Shown here: positions 26,531-34,795 of the stretch, in pieces
Position numbering within the stretch: position 1 is the first letter of the stretch
Layout of the letters: each line of letters starts with the position of its first letter
NCBI GenBank assembly: GCA_934343915.1
Contig: CAKRIL010000018.1
Location: 4,896-68,895 of the forward strand
DNA length: 64,000 nucleotides
Direction of reading: 5' to 3'
From: an uncultured Lachnospiraceae bacterium
GTDB lineage: Bacteria; Bacillota; Clostridia; Lachnospirales; Lachnospiraceae
The notes under the pieces: generated by a model
Seen by the model: only the letters and a program-made list of their open reading frames with translations
Databases searched by the model: none
What the model was told of the DNA's origin: nothing
Made by a program: the position numbers and the translations under genes

Positions 26531-26998
26531 ATGCAAAAGAAATCATTTTTACAGAATCTAATCTTCACCGCAGTTATGGCATTCGTCATGGTCTATGCCA
26601 TGGTATGCTACAACATCGCAATCGACAAGGGCGGAATGAGCAACGAAATATTCCTCATCGCCTTCCACGAAATTCCCATCATGTGGCCAATAGCAATCAT
26701 CCTCGAAATGTTCGTATTCGAGAAGCTCGCCATCAAGCTGGCATTCCGCTTCGTTAATCCCGAAAAGGACAATCCTTTCTTCATAACACTCGGAATTTCA
26801 AGCATGATAGTCTGCCTCATGTGTCCTACAATGAGCCTCATCGCAACACTCCTCTTCGCTCATCCGGGTTCACAGGTTGTTGCCGTATGGCTCCAGAAGC
26901 TTGCACTCAACTTTCCTATGGCACTGTGCTGGCAGGTGTTCTTCGCGGGACCGGGGGTGAGGAATTTCTTTAGGGTGTTTGAGAAGAAGGGAAAATAA
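26531..26998 (+). CDS. DUF2798-type membrane protein
   Basis: 155 residues from the ATG at 26531 (AAAGGAG upstream). Four predicted membrane helices arranged as two repeats of the two-helix DUF2798 unit (NLIFTAVMAFVMVYAMVCYN, then IMWPIAIILEMFVFEKLA; then FFITLGISSMIVCLMCPTMS, then LNFPMALCWQVFFAGPGV). Function unknown. It is divergent from the flavoprotein-hyp operon, and its stop is 17 bp before the first palindromic element. Confidence 0.75.
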   Translation: MQKKSFLQNLIFTAVMAFVMVYAMVCYNIAIDKGGMSNEIFLIAFHEIPIMWPIAIILEMFVFEKLAIKLAFRFVNPEKDNPFFITLGISSMIVCLMCPTMSLIATLLFAHPGSQVVAVWLQKLALNFPMALCWQVFFAGPGVRNFFRVFEKKGK

Positions 26999-27014
26999 TT
27001 ATAAATAAACTTCA

Positions 27015-27308
27015 GGTGCCAAAACATGCTGCGCTGACTTTTATGTGTATATCATGTTATATTTATGCATATCAGCTCCGTTGTACGAAGCAAGTTGTTC
27101 TAACGACTCTGAAAAGATTATTTCCGCTTCCGCCACCATTGCAAAATCAGCCATCCATGGCTGTTTGCAACTCAGCCGGCATCCATGCCGTCTGTGGCTG
27201 TACTGCACACAGAGTCCTAAGAACAACTACGCTTCTCCCAAAAGTCGTGATATGCATAAATATAACAATAATATATATATTAAAGCTGTGAAAGCATGTT
27301 TTGGCACC
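27015..27308 (+). repeat. Long palindromic fold-back element, copy 1
   Basis: 294 bp. From outside inward: 16-bp perfect terminal inverted repeat (27015-27030 with 27293-27308, GGTGCCAAAACATGCT); ~25 unpaired bases; 19-bp perfect arm (27056-27074 with 27248-27266, GTTATATTTATGCATATCA); an internal loop with CCGTTGTAC on one side and TCCCAAAAGTC on the other; a stem made of 27087-27091/27231-27235, 27093-27101/27220-27228 and 27105-27111/27210-27216; then two hairpins both displaying ATCCAT in the loop (around 27148-27163 and 27173-27200). A second copy in the opposite orientation lies at 28943-29240. There is no ORF of note and no obvious target duplication. It may be a structured RNA gene, a protein-recognised DNA hairpin or a non-autonomous mobile element. 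Confidence 0.8.
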
Positions 27309-27362
27309 CTGATTTAAGTAAATCAATGAACCAAAATTATTTAACTTTTTACCATAATAAAA

Positions 27363-27393
27363 ATGCCTATCCTGTCTGCAACCAGGATAGGCA
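27363..27393 (-). terminator. Rho-independent terminator after the small ORF and nuclease gene
   Basis: TGCCTATCCTG (27364-27374) pairs perfectly with CAGGATAGGCA (27383-27393), an 11-bp stem with an 8-base loop. On the minus strand it is followed by TTTTTATTATGG. It ends minus-strand transcription 66 bp after the 34-codon ORF. Confidence 0.8.
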
Positions 27394-27458
27394 GTGTCCA
27401 TAAGGACAATTTTTAACCTAAATTTCTGCATTTAAGCTCATTTACTTATCACTTATAT

Positions 27459-27563
27459 TCATGACAAACAAACCTTTTTTGTTAATTTCGGCCCCGTAAG
27501 AGCATACGAAATTATATCAGATACCGATAAATCGTCGGAATTACGATAGATACATTTACACAC
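27459..27563 (-). CDS. Putative 34-residue peptide downstream of the nuclease gene
   Basis: A GTG at 27563 preceded by AAAGGAGGT with an ideal 7-base spacing opens a 34-codon frame to TGA at 27461-27459. The product contains MCKCIYRNSDDLS and ends KLTKKVCLS, with three cysteines and a basic tail, no membrane helix. It is too short for length-based gene calls, but the ribosome site is among the best in this part of the window and a strong terminator follows 66 bp later. It lies about 140 bp past the nuclease stop on the same strand. I do not recognise a family. Confidence 0.5.
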   Translation of the reverse strand: MCKCIYRNSDDLSVSDIISYALTGPKLTKKVCLS

Positions 27564-27706
27564 TGTTTTTACCTCCTTTAAATTAAGCATATCCACGAAA
27601 GGATTTCTCAATAATTCTACTGTGTAACATATCATTCAAGCTATACTTATGTCTTTCAGGTGCAGTGACTATTCATTTAGCTACTGCGTCCAGCTTTTTC
27701 TCTTTG

Positions 27707-28735
27707 CTATTCTTTTTCCGAATTATGCCATTCATTCAAAACAGCTTCTACCTGTGCGATTAGCTGCTCCTTATTGGGAATATAAGAAACATAACGCGAA
27801 GCAAAGATATTGTTGGACAGACCGCCGAGAGCATATTCTGCAGCTATACTATCTTTATCTGTACAAAGGATAATACCGATTGGTGGATTATCGTGTTCGT
27901 CATTCACTTCTGCGGCGTAATAGTTCAGATACATATTAAGCTGTCCGGCAGCTTCCGGCGTGAGTTTGGTTGTTTTTAATTCAATCAGCACATACGCCCG
28001 AAGAATTTTGTTGTAGAAAACCATATCCACATAGTAGTGGGTATTGTTCAGTGTAATACGCTGTTGCGTTCCTACGAACATAAAACCACGTCCTAATTCC
28101 AACAGGAATTTTTCTATTTGTGCAACCAGTGCTTTTTCAAGGTCACTTTCAAGCATAGGTCTGTTTTCTGGCACACCTAGAAATTCAAATACATACGGGT
28201 CTTTGATAATATCCAATGGGGTAGACATTTCAATTCCCTTTTCTGCGAGAGCGAGGACGGTTTCCTTATTCGTTTTTCCCTCTGACAGTAACAAGCGTTC
28301 GTAGAGCGAAGTGGAAATCTGCCGCTTTAATTCGCGTATCGACCAACCGGAGTTGATAGTTTCCTTCTCATAAAAACTGCGTTTGTCCGGGTCTAAAATC
28401 GTCAACAGCTCACAATAATGCGACCACGACAATTTAACAGACACTGTCTGTTGAATTTGATAATTTTGGTAGAAGCGCCGCATAAATTGAAGATTAGAAA
28501 CAGAAAAACCTTTTCCAAATTCTTTTGTCAGCTCTTTAGAGAGCTCCTTTAAGGTTTGTTTTCCATAATCTGCCCGCTCATTATTTTCCTGTTCATGCTC
28601 AACAATAATCTTTCCCACATTCCAGTAAGTAGATAACAATTCAGTATTTACCTGCACCGCCACGCGCTGACGTGCATTTAATAACAATTCTCTGATTTCA
28701 TTCATCATAGAATTAGTATGTGTTAAATCGCTCAA
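27707..28735 (-). CDS. DUF1016/YhcG-type PD-(D/E)XK nuclease domain protein
   Basis: 342 residues if the TTG at 28735 is the start; AAAGGGG lies 8 bases before it, whereas the ATGs at 28708 and 28705 have no such site. The N-terminal half is the helical YhcG_N region (LLNARQRVAVQVNTELLSTY, YWNVGKIIVEHEQ, FSVSNLQFMRRFYQNY). The C-terminal half is the PDDEXK domain: YYVDMVFYNKILRAYVLIELK holds the D...ELK catalytic core, and QLNMYLNYY follows. Family members are often found in variable genome regions, sometimes near restriction systems. The gene is AT-richer than its neighbours and is bracketed by two inverted copies of a palindromic element, which points to acquisition. No methylase or partner enzyme is nearby. 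Confidence 0.88.
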   Translation of the reverse strand: MSDLTHTNSMMNEIRELLLNARQRVAVQVNTELLSTYWNVGKIIVEHEQENNERADYGKQTLKELSKELTKEFGKGFSVSNLQFMRRFYQNYQIQQTVSVKLSWSHYCELLTILDPDKRSFYEKETINSGWSIRELKRQISTSLYERLLLSEGKTNKETVLALAEKGIEMSTPLDIIKDPYVFEFLGVPENRPMLESDLEKALVAQIEKFLLELGRGFMFVGTQQRITLNNTHYYVDMVFYNKILRAYVLIELKTTKLTPEAAGQLNMYLNYYAAEVNDEHDNPPIGIILCTDKDSIAAEYALGGLSNNIFASRYVSYIPNKEQLIAQVEAVLNEWHNSEKE

Positions 28736-28942
28736 TTTTAACGCCCCTTTCAAGGTAGAGTACAATCAGTATAACATAAAAATTTTTCTGTTTCCATATT
28801 GATAAAGTTATTCCCGTGAGTGGACACAGGAAAATGCTGACGACCAGTCCATTATGAGCAGGAAAACATGAGTGGAAATGAGAACATTTAAGAATTTTTA
28901 AGAAGATAGTCAATTTATATATAGAGATTTAAACAAAATAAT

Positions 28943-29240
28943 AGGCGTGTCAAAACATACTCAAAACATTTATTATGTACAATGAATTGTATTTATATAT
29001 ATTGTGACTTTTGGGAGATGCTTAGATATTCTTAGAACGCAGTATTACACATAGCCGGAACCGGCACGGATGCCGGTTCAAATGCCACCGACCACGGATG
29101 GTCGATTGGCATTGTCGGCGAACTTCGATAGTATCTCTATCTGAGTTCTTAGAATATCTTAGCATCGTACAACGGAACCAATATATATAAATACAATGCA
29201 CTTGTACAACAATACGCTGCCTGTATGTTTTACCACGCCT
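28943..29240 (-). repeat. Long palindromic fold-back element, copy 2 (opposite orientation)
   Basis: 298 bp with the same plan as copy 1 but reversed. Terminal inverted repeat 28943-28960 with 29223-29240 (16 of 18 pair); 19-bp perfect arm 28986-29004 with 29179-29197; internal loop again with CCGTTGTAC and TCCCAAAAGTC (minus strand); a 26-bp stem 29017-29042 with 29141-29166 (23 pair); and two hairpins whose loops read ATCCGT on the minus strand (stems CGACC/GGTCG and ACCGGC/GCCGGT). The stems differ in sequence from copy 1 yet still pair. It lies 26 bp past the stop of the cysteine hydrolase gene. Confidence 0.8.
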
Positions 29241-29266
29241 TATATCCGGCTTTTAATGGTACCCCC

Positions 29267-29794
29267 TTACACCACCGCCACCTGGCACATCTTCATCGCC
29301 TCAACCGCATTCTTATGGCTCTGCGGTGTCACTCCCGCGCAGCAGTTCTCCACAACAGTAATCCTGACCTCAGGAAGATTAGCCTTTATGACCATCGCAT
29401 TCGAGATTACGCATATATCGGTACACAATCCGATAAGTGTGACACTCTCGAGCCCTTCAATGCCCTTAAGATACTCTGCGAGCTCCACAGAACCGAAGGT
29501 GCGCTTGTCAAAAATTCTCGTATCCGGACTCTGAAGTGCCTTAAGCTCATCGCATATCTCCCAGCCGTGTGTTCCCTTAATACAGTGCGTCACAGGAAGA
29601 TTCTTTCCCTCCTGTGTATCCATGTAGTTTTCAAAGTGTGTGTCCCTTGTGTAGACAACCTCCGCACCGTCGTTAATAGACTTCTTTATATACTCGGCAG
29701 CATTACCGACTATCGCCTGTGCTTCCTTCGTGCCAAGCGCACCGTCGATGAAATCATTCTGCATATCAATAACTGCCAACACATTCTTTCCCAT
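29267..29794 (-). CDS. pncA: Nicotinamidase/isochorismatase-family cysteine hydrolase
   Basis: 175 residues from the ATG at 29794 (GGAG seven bases upstream). The catalytic triad is D10 (VIDMQNDF), K97 (IFDKRTFG) and C128 (LCTDICV), with the cis-peptide region just before the cysteine. D51 and H53 in TRDTHF, and VTHCIKGTHGWE, resemble the metal site of nicotinamidases, so nicotinamide to nicotinate for NAD salvage is the most likely reaction; another amide substrate is possible. It is the last gene of a long minus-strand run, 37 bp after the chemotaxis-receptor stop. Confidence 0.85.
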   Translation of the reverse strand: MGKNVLAVIDMQNDFIDGALGTKEAQAIVGNAAEYIKKSINDGAEVVYTRDTHFENYMDTQEGKNLPVTHCIKGTHGWEICDELKALQSPDTRIFDKRTFGSVELAEYLKGIEGLESVTLIGLCTDICVISNAMVIKANLPEVRITVVENCCAGVTPQSHKNAVEAMKMCQVAVV

Positions 29795-29831
29795 GTTCAA
29801 TCTCCATTCCCCGGCTTATTTTTACGGATAT

Positions 29832-31340
29832 TTATAAATACTTGTCAAGCTTGTGTGATACCTCGAGCACCTGATTGAGCTCCTTCTTGGTGTTATCCGC
29901 ATTTTTTAAGTTGTTCACGCTGAGCTCTGCCGCCTGTGAGGATGCCGCGGTGACCTCCTCCGTCACTGCCGAGAGCTGCATTATGTTGTCAACGATATTG
30001 TTGTTGGCATCAGAAAGAGAATTCAGCATGTTGTCAATCTCTCCTATGCTCGTGACGAGATTGTTTACATTTCCGCTCATTGTCTCTATACTCTGCGTAG
30101 CTCTTGCCACCATCTGATTCTGCTCACTTGCAGCGTCAACGGAACGCTTTACGGTCTCAGATGCATTTTCTGCATTGACTGAGAGCTCGTTTAAAATTTC
30201 TTCGATATTCTTTGTCTCCTGGCGGGTCTTTTCAGCGAGCTGTCTTATCTGCTCTGCCACGACCGCGAATCCTCTGCCGGCATCACCGGCTCTTGCGCTC
30301 TCAATCGAAGCATTGAGTGCAAGAAGATTTGTCTGACTTGATATTGAAAAAATCGTATCCGTTATGCTCTTTACTTCGTTGGAGCGCTCAATAAGCTGCT
30401 TCATCGAATCGGATACCTCCATACTTGTATCATATATAACATTTGAGTGTTCCTTGAGTGCCTCCATGAGCTTTCTGCTGTCCTCATTCATCTCTCCCGA
30501 ATGCTTTGCGACACCGACCATCTCCTCAGAGTGCTTAAGTATCTGCTCTATCGAATCCTGAATATTCTTTGTCATTGTAGTCTGAGTCTGTATGTTCTCA
30601 GCCGTATGGAAGGTGCTGTCCGTGATATCCTTTACAGCTCCGTTCACGGTATCTGTTGACATATTAAGCTCCCCTATAAGACCCATGGCATTTTCCGTGC
30701 CTCGTCTTACTTCCTCGGCAACCTCAAGCACCTCGTTCATCACAGTCTTCTGCTTATCCTGCTCGCGCATAAGGCTGTGTCTTGTGTCATGATTGAACTT
30801 CTTTGCATGCTTTGTCGTGAATATAAGCTCCAGCATAAGCACGCAGATAACCATTGTCGCGCAGAGCTGGTCAACAGCATTCTCACCTGTGTAAGCGTGA
30901 AGCGCATAATTCTTCACAAGCGTGATAAGTATGTTCTCAGCACACATCACTGCTGCCGATATGCATGAGAACTTAAAGTCGAAGAATAAGACACATCCTA
31001 CAAATGGAACCACCGATAAAAAGCGTACATAATAGTTGCTGAACGCATATCCCATCAAAAATCCGACGACGAACAATCCGCCCAATGCTACATACTTGTT
31101 AGAGCCGTTGTACGGCTTCAGCTTGTTAATAAGTATCATGCTTCCCGATATCAGAAGGATAAGTACTGTTATCATTCCCGCGTACCCCGCTGTTCTGATT
31201 CCTCTGAGAGTTGCCACCCACACGACACCAAGCACGCATAAATAGAATATGCAGGTTCCGCTCACCAGGAACGAATTAACTCTCCTAATCTGTTCCTGCT
31301 TGTCTGCGTACAGATACTTCTTTTCAGTTACATTATTCAT
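29832..31340 (-). CDS. Methyl-accepting chemotaxis protein without a periplasmic sensor domain
   Basis: 502 residues. The first ~185 hold about six membrane helices with only short loops (SFLVSGTCIFYLCVLGVVWV, AGYAGMITVLILLISGSMIL and others). The rest is one cytosolic signalling coiled coil with the hairpin tip ISSQTNLLALNASIESARAG and GFAVVAEQIRQLAEKTR, which contacts CheA/CheW. No HAMP domain is evident. The start has AAAGGAGG and lies 1 bp after the upstream MATE stop. The membrane part, or a protein partner such as the transporter, may do the sensing. Confidence 0.93.
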   Translation of the reverse strand: MNNVTEKKYLYADKQEQIRRVNSFLVSGTCIFYLCVLGVVWVATLRGIRTAGYAGMITVLILLISGSMILINKLKPYNGSNKYVALGGLFVVGFLMGYAFSNYYVRFLSVVPFVGCVLFFDFKFSCISAAVMCAENILITLVKNYALHAYTGENAVDQLCATMVICVLMLELIFTTKHAKKFNHDTRHSLMREQDKQKTVMNEVLEVAEEVRRGTENAMGLIGELNMSTDTVNGAVKDITDSTFHTAENIQTQTTMTKNIQDSIEQILKHSEEMVGVAKHSGEMNEDSRKLMEALKEHSNVIYDTSMEVSDSMKQLIERSNEVKSITDTIFSISSQTNLLALNASIESARAGDAGRGFAVVAEQIRQLAEKTRQETKNIEEILNELSVNAENASETVKRSVDAASEQNQMVARATQSIETMSGNVNNLVTSIGEIDNMLNSLSDANNNIVDNIMQLSAVTEEVTAASSQAAELSVNNLKNADNTKKELNQVLEVSHKLDKYL

Positions 31341-31341
31341 A

Positions 31342-32733
31342 TTAAGCCTCCTTTTTTATATTTTCTGTCTCGTTTCCTATCTTGGAAATAACCTTCTTAT
31401 TAAGTATTATAAGGAAAATTACCGTCATTGCAAGAGACATAATCTCCGCAATCGGAAATGCCCACCATACATAATCCACATTGCCGAGCCTTGAAAGCAT
31501 ATATGCGACCGGAAGCAGCACGACAAGCTGACGTGCCACTGACACAATCATACTATATACAGCCTTTCCAAGTGCCTGAAATGCACTTCCGCATGCGATA
31601 CAGAAGCCTGCGAATATGAAGCTTATGCTTATTATTCTGAGTGCAGGTACACCTATTGCAAGCATGTTGTCCGATGCCTCGAACAGCTTAAGAAGCGGTG
31701 CAGGTATTGTCTGGAACACAATAAGTCCTACAAGCAAAAGTCCCATTATATACATCACGCTGTGCTTCATGGTCTTTACCACTCTCTCCCTGCTGCCGGC
31801 ACCGTAATTATACGCAATTATAGGAATTACACCGTTATTAAAGCCGAATGCAGGCATGAATACGAAACTCTGAAGCTTGAAGTACACACCGAACACCGCC
31901 GTTGCCGTGGATGAGAACGATATAAGTATGACATTCATTCCGTAATTCATAATCGAGCCAATCGCCTGCATGACAATCGAAGGCACTCCGATACCATATA
32001 TCATCCCGATGATATGTCCGCTCGGTCTGAAACCACGCATCTTTATGTTTACTTCATGGTTCTTAAATTGATTTATTGCCGCAGCCATAATACCCGCCGC
32101 AATCTGTCCGATAACGGTTGCAACAGCCGCTCCCGTCACTCCAATCTTAGGAAATCCCAACAGACCGAATATCAGAATCGGGTCTAGAATTATGTTGATA
32201 ATCGCTCCGATACCCTGTGTACACATTGTGTATATGGTCTTTCCGGTCGCCTGAAGCATTCTCTCGAACATGAGCTGCGTGAATATTCCGAACGAGAAAC
32301 AGCACACAACTACCATGTAATCCCTGCCATACTGAATAATTGACTCAATATCAGTCTGACTTCTGTAGAACGGCTCCACGAGGAACAATCCGATTAAAAG
32401 GAACGCAGCATAGCTTAAAGCAATGAGAAATACCGCATTCTCCGCAATCTTATTAACCCTGTCATAATCCTTTTCACCAAGTGAACGGGCAAGAAGTGCG
32501 TTGACACCGACAGCCGTACCCGCTCCCACGGCAATCATCAGGTTCTGTATAGGGAACGCCATCGACACCGCCGTCAGCGCATCCTCACTTATCTTAGCAA
32601 CAAATATACTGTCTACTATATTATAAAGTGCCTGAACAAGCATTGATATCATAATCGGAAGAGACATTGATATTATAAGCTTGTCTATCGGCATAACGCC
32701 CATCTTATTTTCTTTAGTGCCATTTTCTTTCAT
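31342..32733 (-). CDS. MATE-family efflux transporter (second of two)
   Basis: 463 residues with about twelve membrane helices and typical MATE phrases (LIISMSLPIMISMLVQALYN, VDSIFVAKISEDALTAVSMA, NDGNP-type region FGFNNGVIPIIAYNYGAG). These export cationic or organic compounds using Na+ or H+. GGAGGAT lies upstream of the ATG. It sits 55 bp after another MATE gene and 1 bp before the chemotaxis receptor. Substrate unknown. Confidence 0.93.
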   Translation of the reverse strand: MKENGTKENKMGVMPIDKLIISMSLPIMISMLVQALYNIVDSIFVAKISEDALTAVSMAFPIQNLMIAVGAGTAVGVNALLARSLGEKDYDRVNKIAENAVFLIALSYAAFLLIGLFLVEPFYRSQTDIESIIQYGRDYMVVVCCFSFGIFTQLMFERMLQATGKTIYTMCTQGIGAIINIILDPILIFGLLGFPKIGVTGAAVATVIGQIAAGIMAAAINQFKNHEVNIKMRGFRPSGHIIGMIYGIGVPSIVMQAIGSIMNYGMNVILISFSSTATAVFGVYFKLQSFVFMPAFGFNNGVIPIIAYNYGAGSRERVVKTMKHSVMYIMGLLLVGLIVFQTIPAPLLKLFEASDNMLAIGVPALRIISISFIFAGFCIACGSAFQALGKAVYSMIVSVARQLVVLLPVAYMLSRLGNVDYVWWAFPIAEIMSLAMTVIFLIILNKKVISKIGNETENIKKEA

Positions 32734-32788
32734 ATTTTTTAATTATCCTCCATGTAACTTAAACTTTCTTTTAACTTGTACTTCCCTA

Positions 32789-34090
32789 TTATGCCGTTTT
32801 TGTAACGGTAAGGCTCCTCTTAAGTCCTATTATACTAAGCACCATTGTCACAAGCTCCGCCGCCGGGAATGCAAGCCACACACCCGGCATTCCGAACAGA
32901 GCAGACAATACGAAGGCAAATATCAGTATCGCCACAAAACCTCTCATAATTGAAGCCGTAAACGCCCATCTTACGGCTTCAACGGCACTCAGTGCCGCCG
33001 TACCTACAATATTCACACCTGCGAACATAAATCCAAGAAAATACAGACGTATTCCCTCCCTTGCATAAGCCGCAAGCTCCATATTCTTCTCACTGTTAAA
33101 TATCGACGCAATCGGTTCTGACCATATATAGATTGCCGCTATTATCAGCACCGCAAGTCCTATGGCAGTCTTGATGGCAAGCCCAACGACATATCTTACA
33201 TCCTGCATTCTTCCCCTGCCGTAGCTCTCGCTTATAAGCGGCTGTGAACCCTGCGCGATTCCGTTAAAAAGTGCAACCGCAACAAGAGATATGTTGGCTA
33301 CGACACCATATGCCGCAACACCCACATTTCCCGCAAGTCCGAGAATTATCATATTGAAGGCAACCGTTATCACCCCCGAGGATATTTCGCCTACGAACGC
33401 CGAGACACCCACCTGACAGGAATATAACAGCTTTCTTATTGAAGGAAGTACCGGTCTGAATGAAATACTGCATTTTTTAGATATAAAATGAATGCAGCAT
33501 ATCAGCACACCCACCACCGGTGACAGTGCCGTCGCAAGTGCAGCTCCTGCCATTGACAATCCAAGCGGGAACATCAGCACATAGTCAAACACCACGTTAA
33601 AAAGGCTGCTGAAAAGTGTTGCCGCCATCGCTATTGAAGGATTTCCGTCATTTCTTACAAAAGCATTGCATATATGATTGCACATAAAGAACGGTGCGAA
33701 CATCATGAATATCCGTGTGTACTGCTTTCCTGTCTCCACGATAACCGCATCACCGCCGAGCAATGCTATAATCTTATCCGGCACCAGCGCACCCGCAGCG
33801 ATGAATATAATGCTGATTATCACAGCCCATTCAATCGCATGAAAAAAATACCCTTCCGCCGATTTATCTCCCTTATTCCTCGCAACCACGAATCTGATTG
33901 CAGAGCCCACTCCTATCATTGCTCCTATTGCAAATATCAGGTTGTACAGCGGAAGCACAAGATTGAGTGCAGTTATTCCGTCCGCTCCCACTGCTTTAGA
34001 TATAAAGAATGTATCCGCCAGTATGTAGAACGACATTCCAAGCATTCCCAGCATATTTTGTGATACATATTTGACAAATCTCTTTAACAT
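32789..34090 (-). CDS. MATE-family efflux transporter (first of two)
   Basis: 433 residues, about twelve helices. MATE features include FYILADTFFISKAVGADGIT, NAFVRNDGNPSIAMAATLFS and FNGIAQGSQPLISESYGRG. It is only distantly similar to the next MATE gene, so this is not a recent duplication. It begins 9 bp after the response-regulator stop, with a weak ribosome site, suggesting coupled translation and control by the two-component system. Confidence 0.93.
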   Translation of the reverse strand: MLKRFVKYVSQNMLGMLGMSFYILADTFFISKAVGADGITALNLVLPLYNLIFAIGAMIGVGSAIRFVVARNKGDKSAEGYFFHAIEWAVIISIIFIAAGALVPDKIIALLGGDAVIVETGKQYTRIFMMFAPFFMCNHICNAFVRNDGNPSIAMAATLFSSLFNVVFDYVLMFPLGLSMAGAALATALSPVVGVLICCIHFISKKCSISFRPVLPSIRKLLYSCQVGVSAFVGEISSGVITVAFNMIILGLAGNVGVAAYGVVANISLVAVALFNGIAQGSQPLISESYGRGRMQDVRYVVGLAIKTAIGLAVLIIAAIYIWSEPIASIFNSEKNMELAAYAREGIRLYFLGFMFAGVNIVGTAALSAVEAVRWAFTASIMRGFVAILIFAFVLSALFGMPGVWLAFPAAELVTMVLSIIGLKRSLTVTKTA

Positions 34091-34099
34091 TTATTAATC

Positions 34100-34795
34100 T
34101 CACATTCTATATCCTACACCAAGCTCATTGGTTATGTAATTCTTTTTGCCCGGCTTATCGCCAAGCTTCTTTCTTATGTTCGCCATATTAACCTGAAGCT
34201 TCTTAATGCTTCCGTTATCATTATAGCCCCATATCTCATGTATTATAAAATCATAAGTGAGCATCTTTCCCACATGCTCGGACAGAAGCGCAACTATATT
34301 GTACTCCGTCTGTGTAAGGCGCACTTCCCCGCCGTCAACACTCACCGTGCGCGCATCATAGTCTATAATAAGCCCGCCTGTCTCAAATCTGCCGCCCGGA
34401 TACTTTCCGTCATCAGAGCGATGTGACGTGACTCTGAGTGCTGTTCTTACCCTCGCTACCAGCTCCTCCGACCCGAACGGCTTGGTCACATAATCGTTGG
34501 CTCCCATATTGAGTGCATTAACCTTGTCCATCTCACCATCCCTTGCAGACAGCACTATAACAGGCGTAAGCGATGTCTCCCTGACATAATCGAGCACCTC
34601 CATGCCATCCATATCCGGAAGTCCAAGGTCAAGAATTATAAGGTCAGGTCTGTGTGAATTATACAAAAGCTTGGCATTCTTTCCCGAATAGGCAGGTATT
34701 ACCTGATAGCCTCCCGCTTCAAGAAGTGTACATACGAACTCATTAATATTAGGCTCATCTTCAACTACAAGTATCTTATATCTGTTGTTCTTCAT
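34100..34795 (-). CDS. OmpR/KdpE-type response regulator
   Basis: 231 residues from the ATG at 34795 (GGAGGG upstream). Receiver domain ~4-117: acidic pocket EDE near residue 11, phospho-acceptor in LIILDLGLPDMDG, switch Ser/Thr in VIVLSARD, and lysine in DYVTKPFG. The C-terminal winged helix (TQTEYNIVALLSEHVGKMLT to VNMANIRKKLG) is KdpE-like. The start overlaps the kinase gene end by 20 bp. Confidence 0.95.
   Translation of the reverse strand: MKNNRYKILVVEDEPNINEFVCTLLEAGGYQVIPAYSGKNAKLLYNSHRPDLIILDLGLPDMDGMEVLDYVRETSLTPVIVLSARDGEMDKVNALNMGANDYVTKPFGSEELVARVRTALRVTSHRSDDGKYPGGRFETGGLIIDYDARTVSVDGGEVRLTQTEYNIVALLSEHVGKMLTYDFIIHEIWGYNDNGSIKKLQVNMANIRKKLGDKPGKKNYITNELGVGYRM

Noticed and set aside
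27015..27308. Short frames on both strands within palindromic element copy 1
   Set aside because: They reflect the palindrome itself; none has a ribosome site, and copy 2 does not keep them.
28713..28913. 66-codon minus-strand frame between the nuclease gene and element copy 2
   Set aside because: It overlaps the start of the nuclease gene in another frame and has no ribosome site.
27015..29240. Insertion sequence with transposase
   Set aside because: No transposase or integrase frame lies between the inverted elements, and no target duplication is evident.
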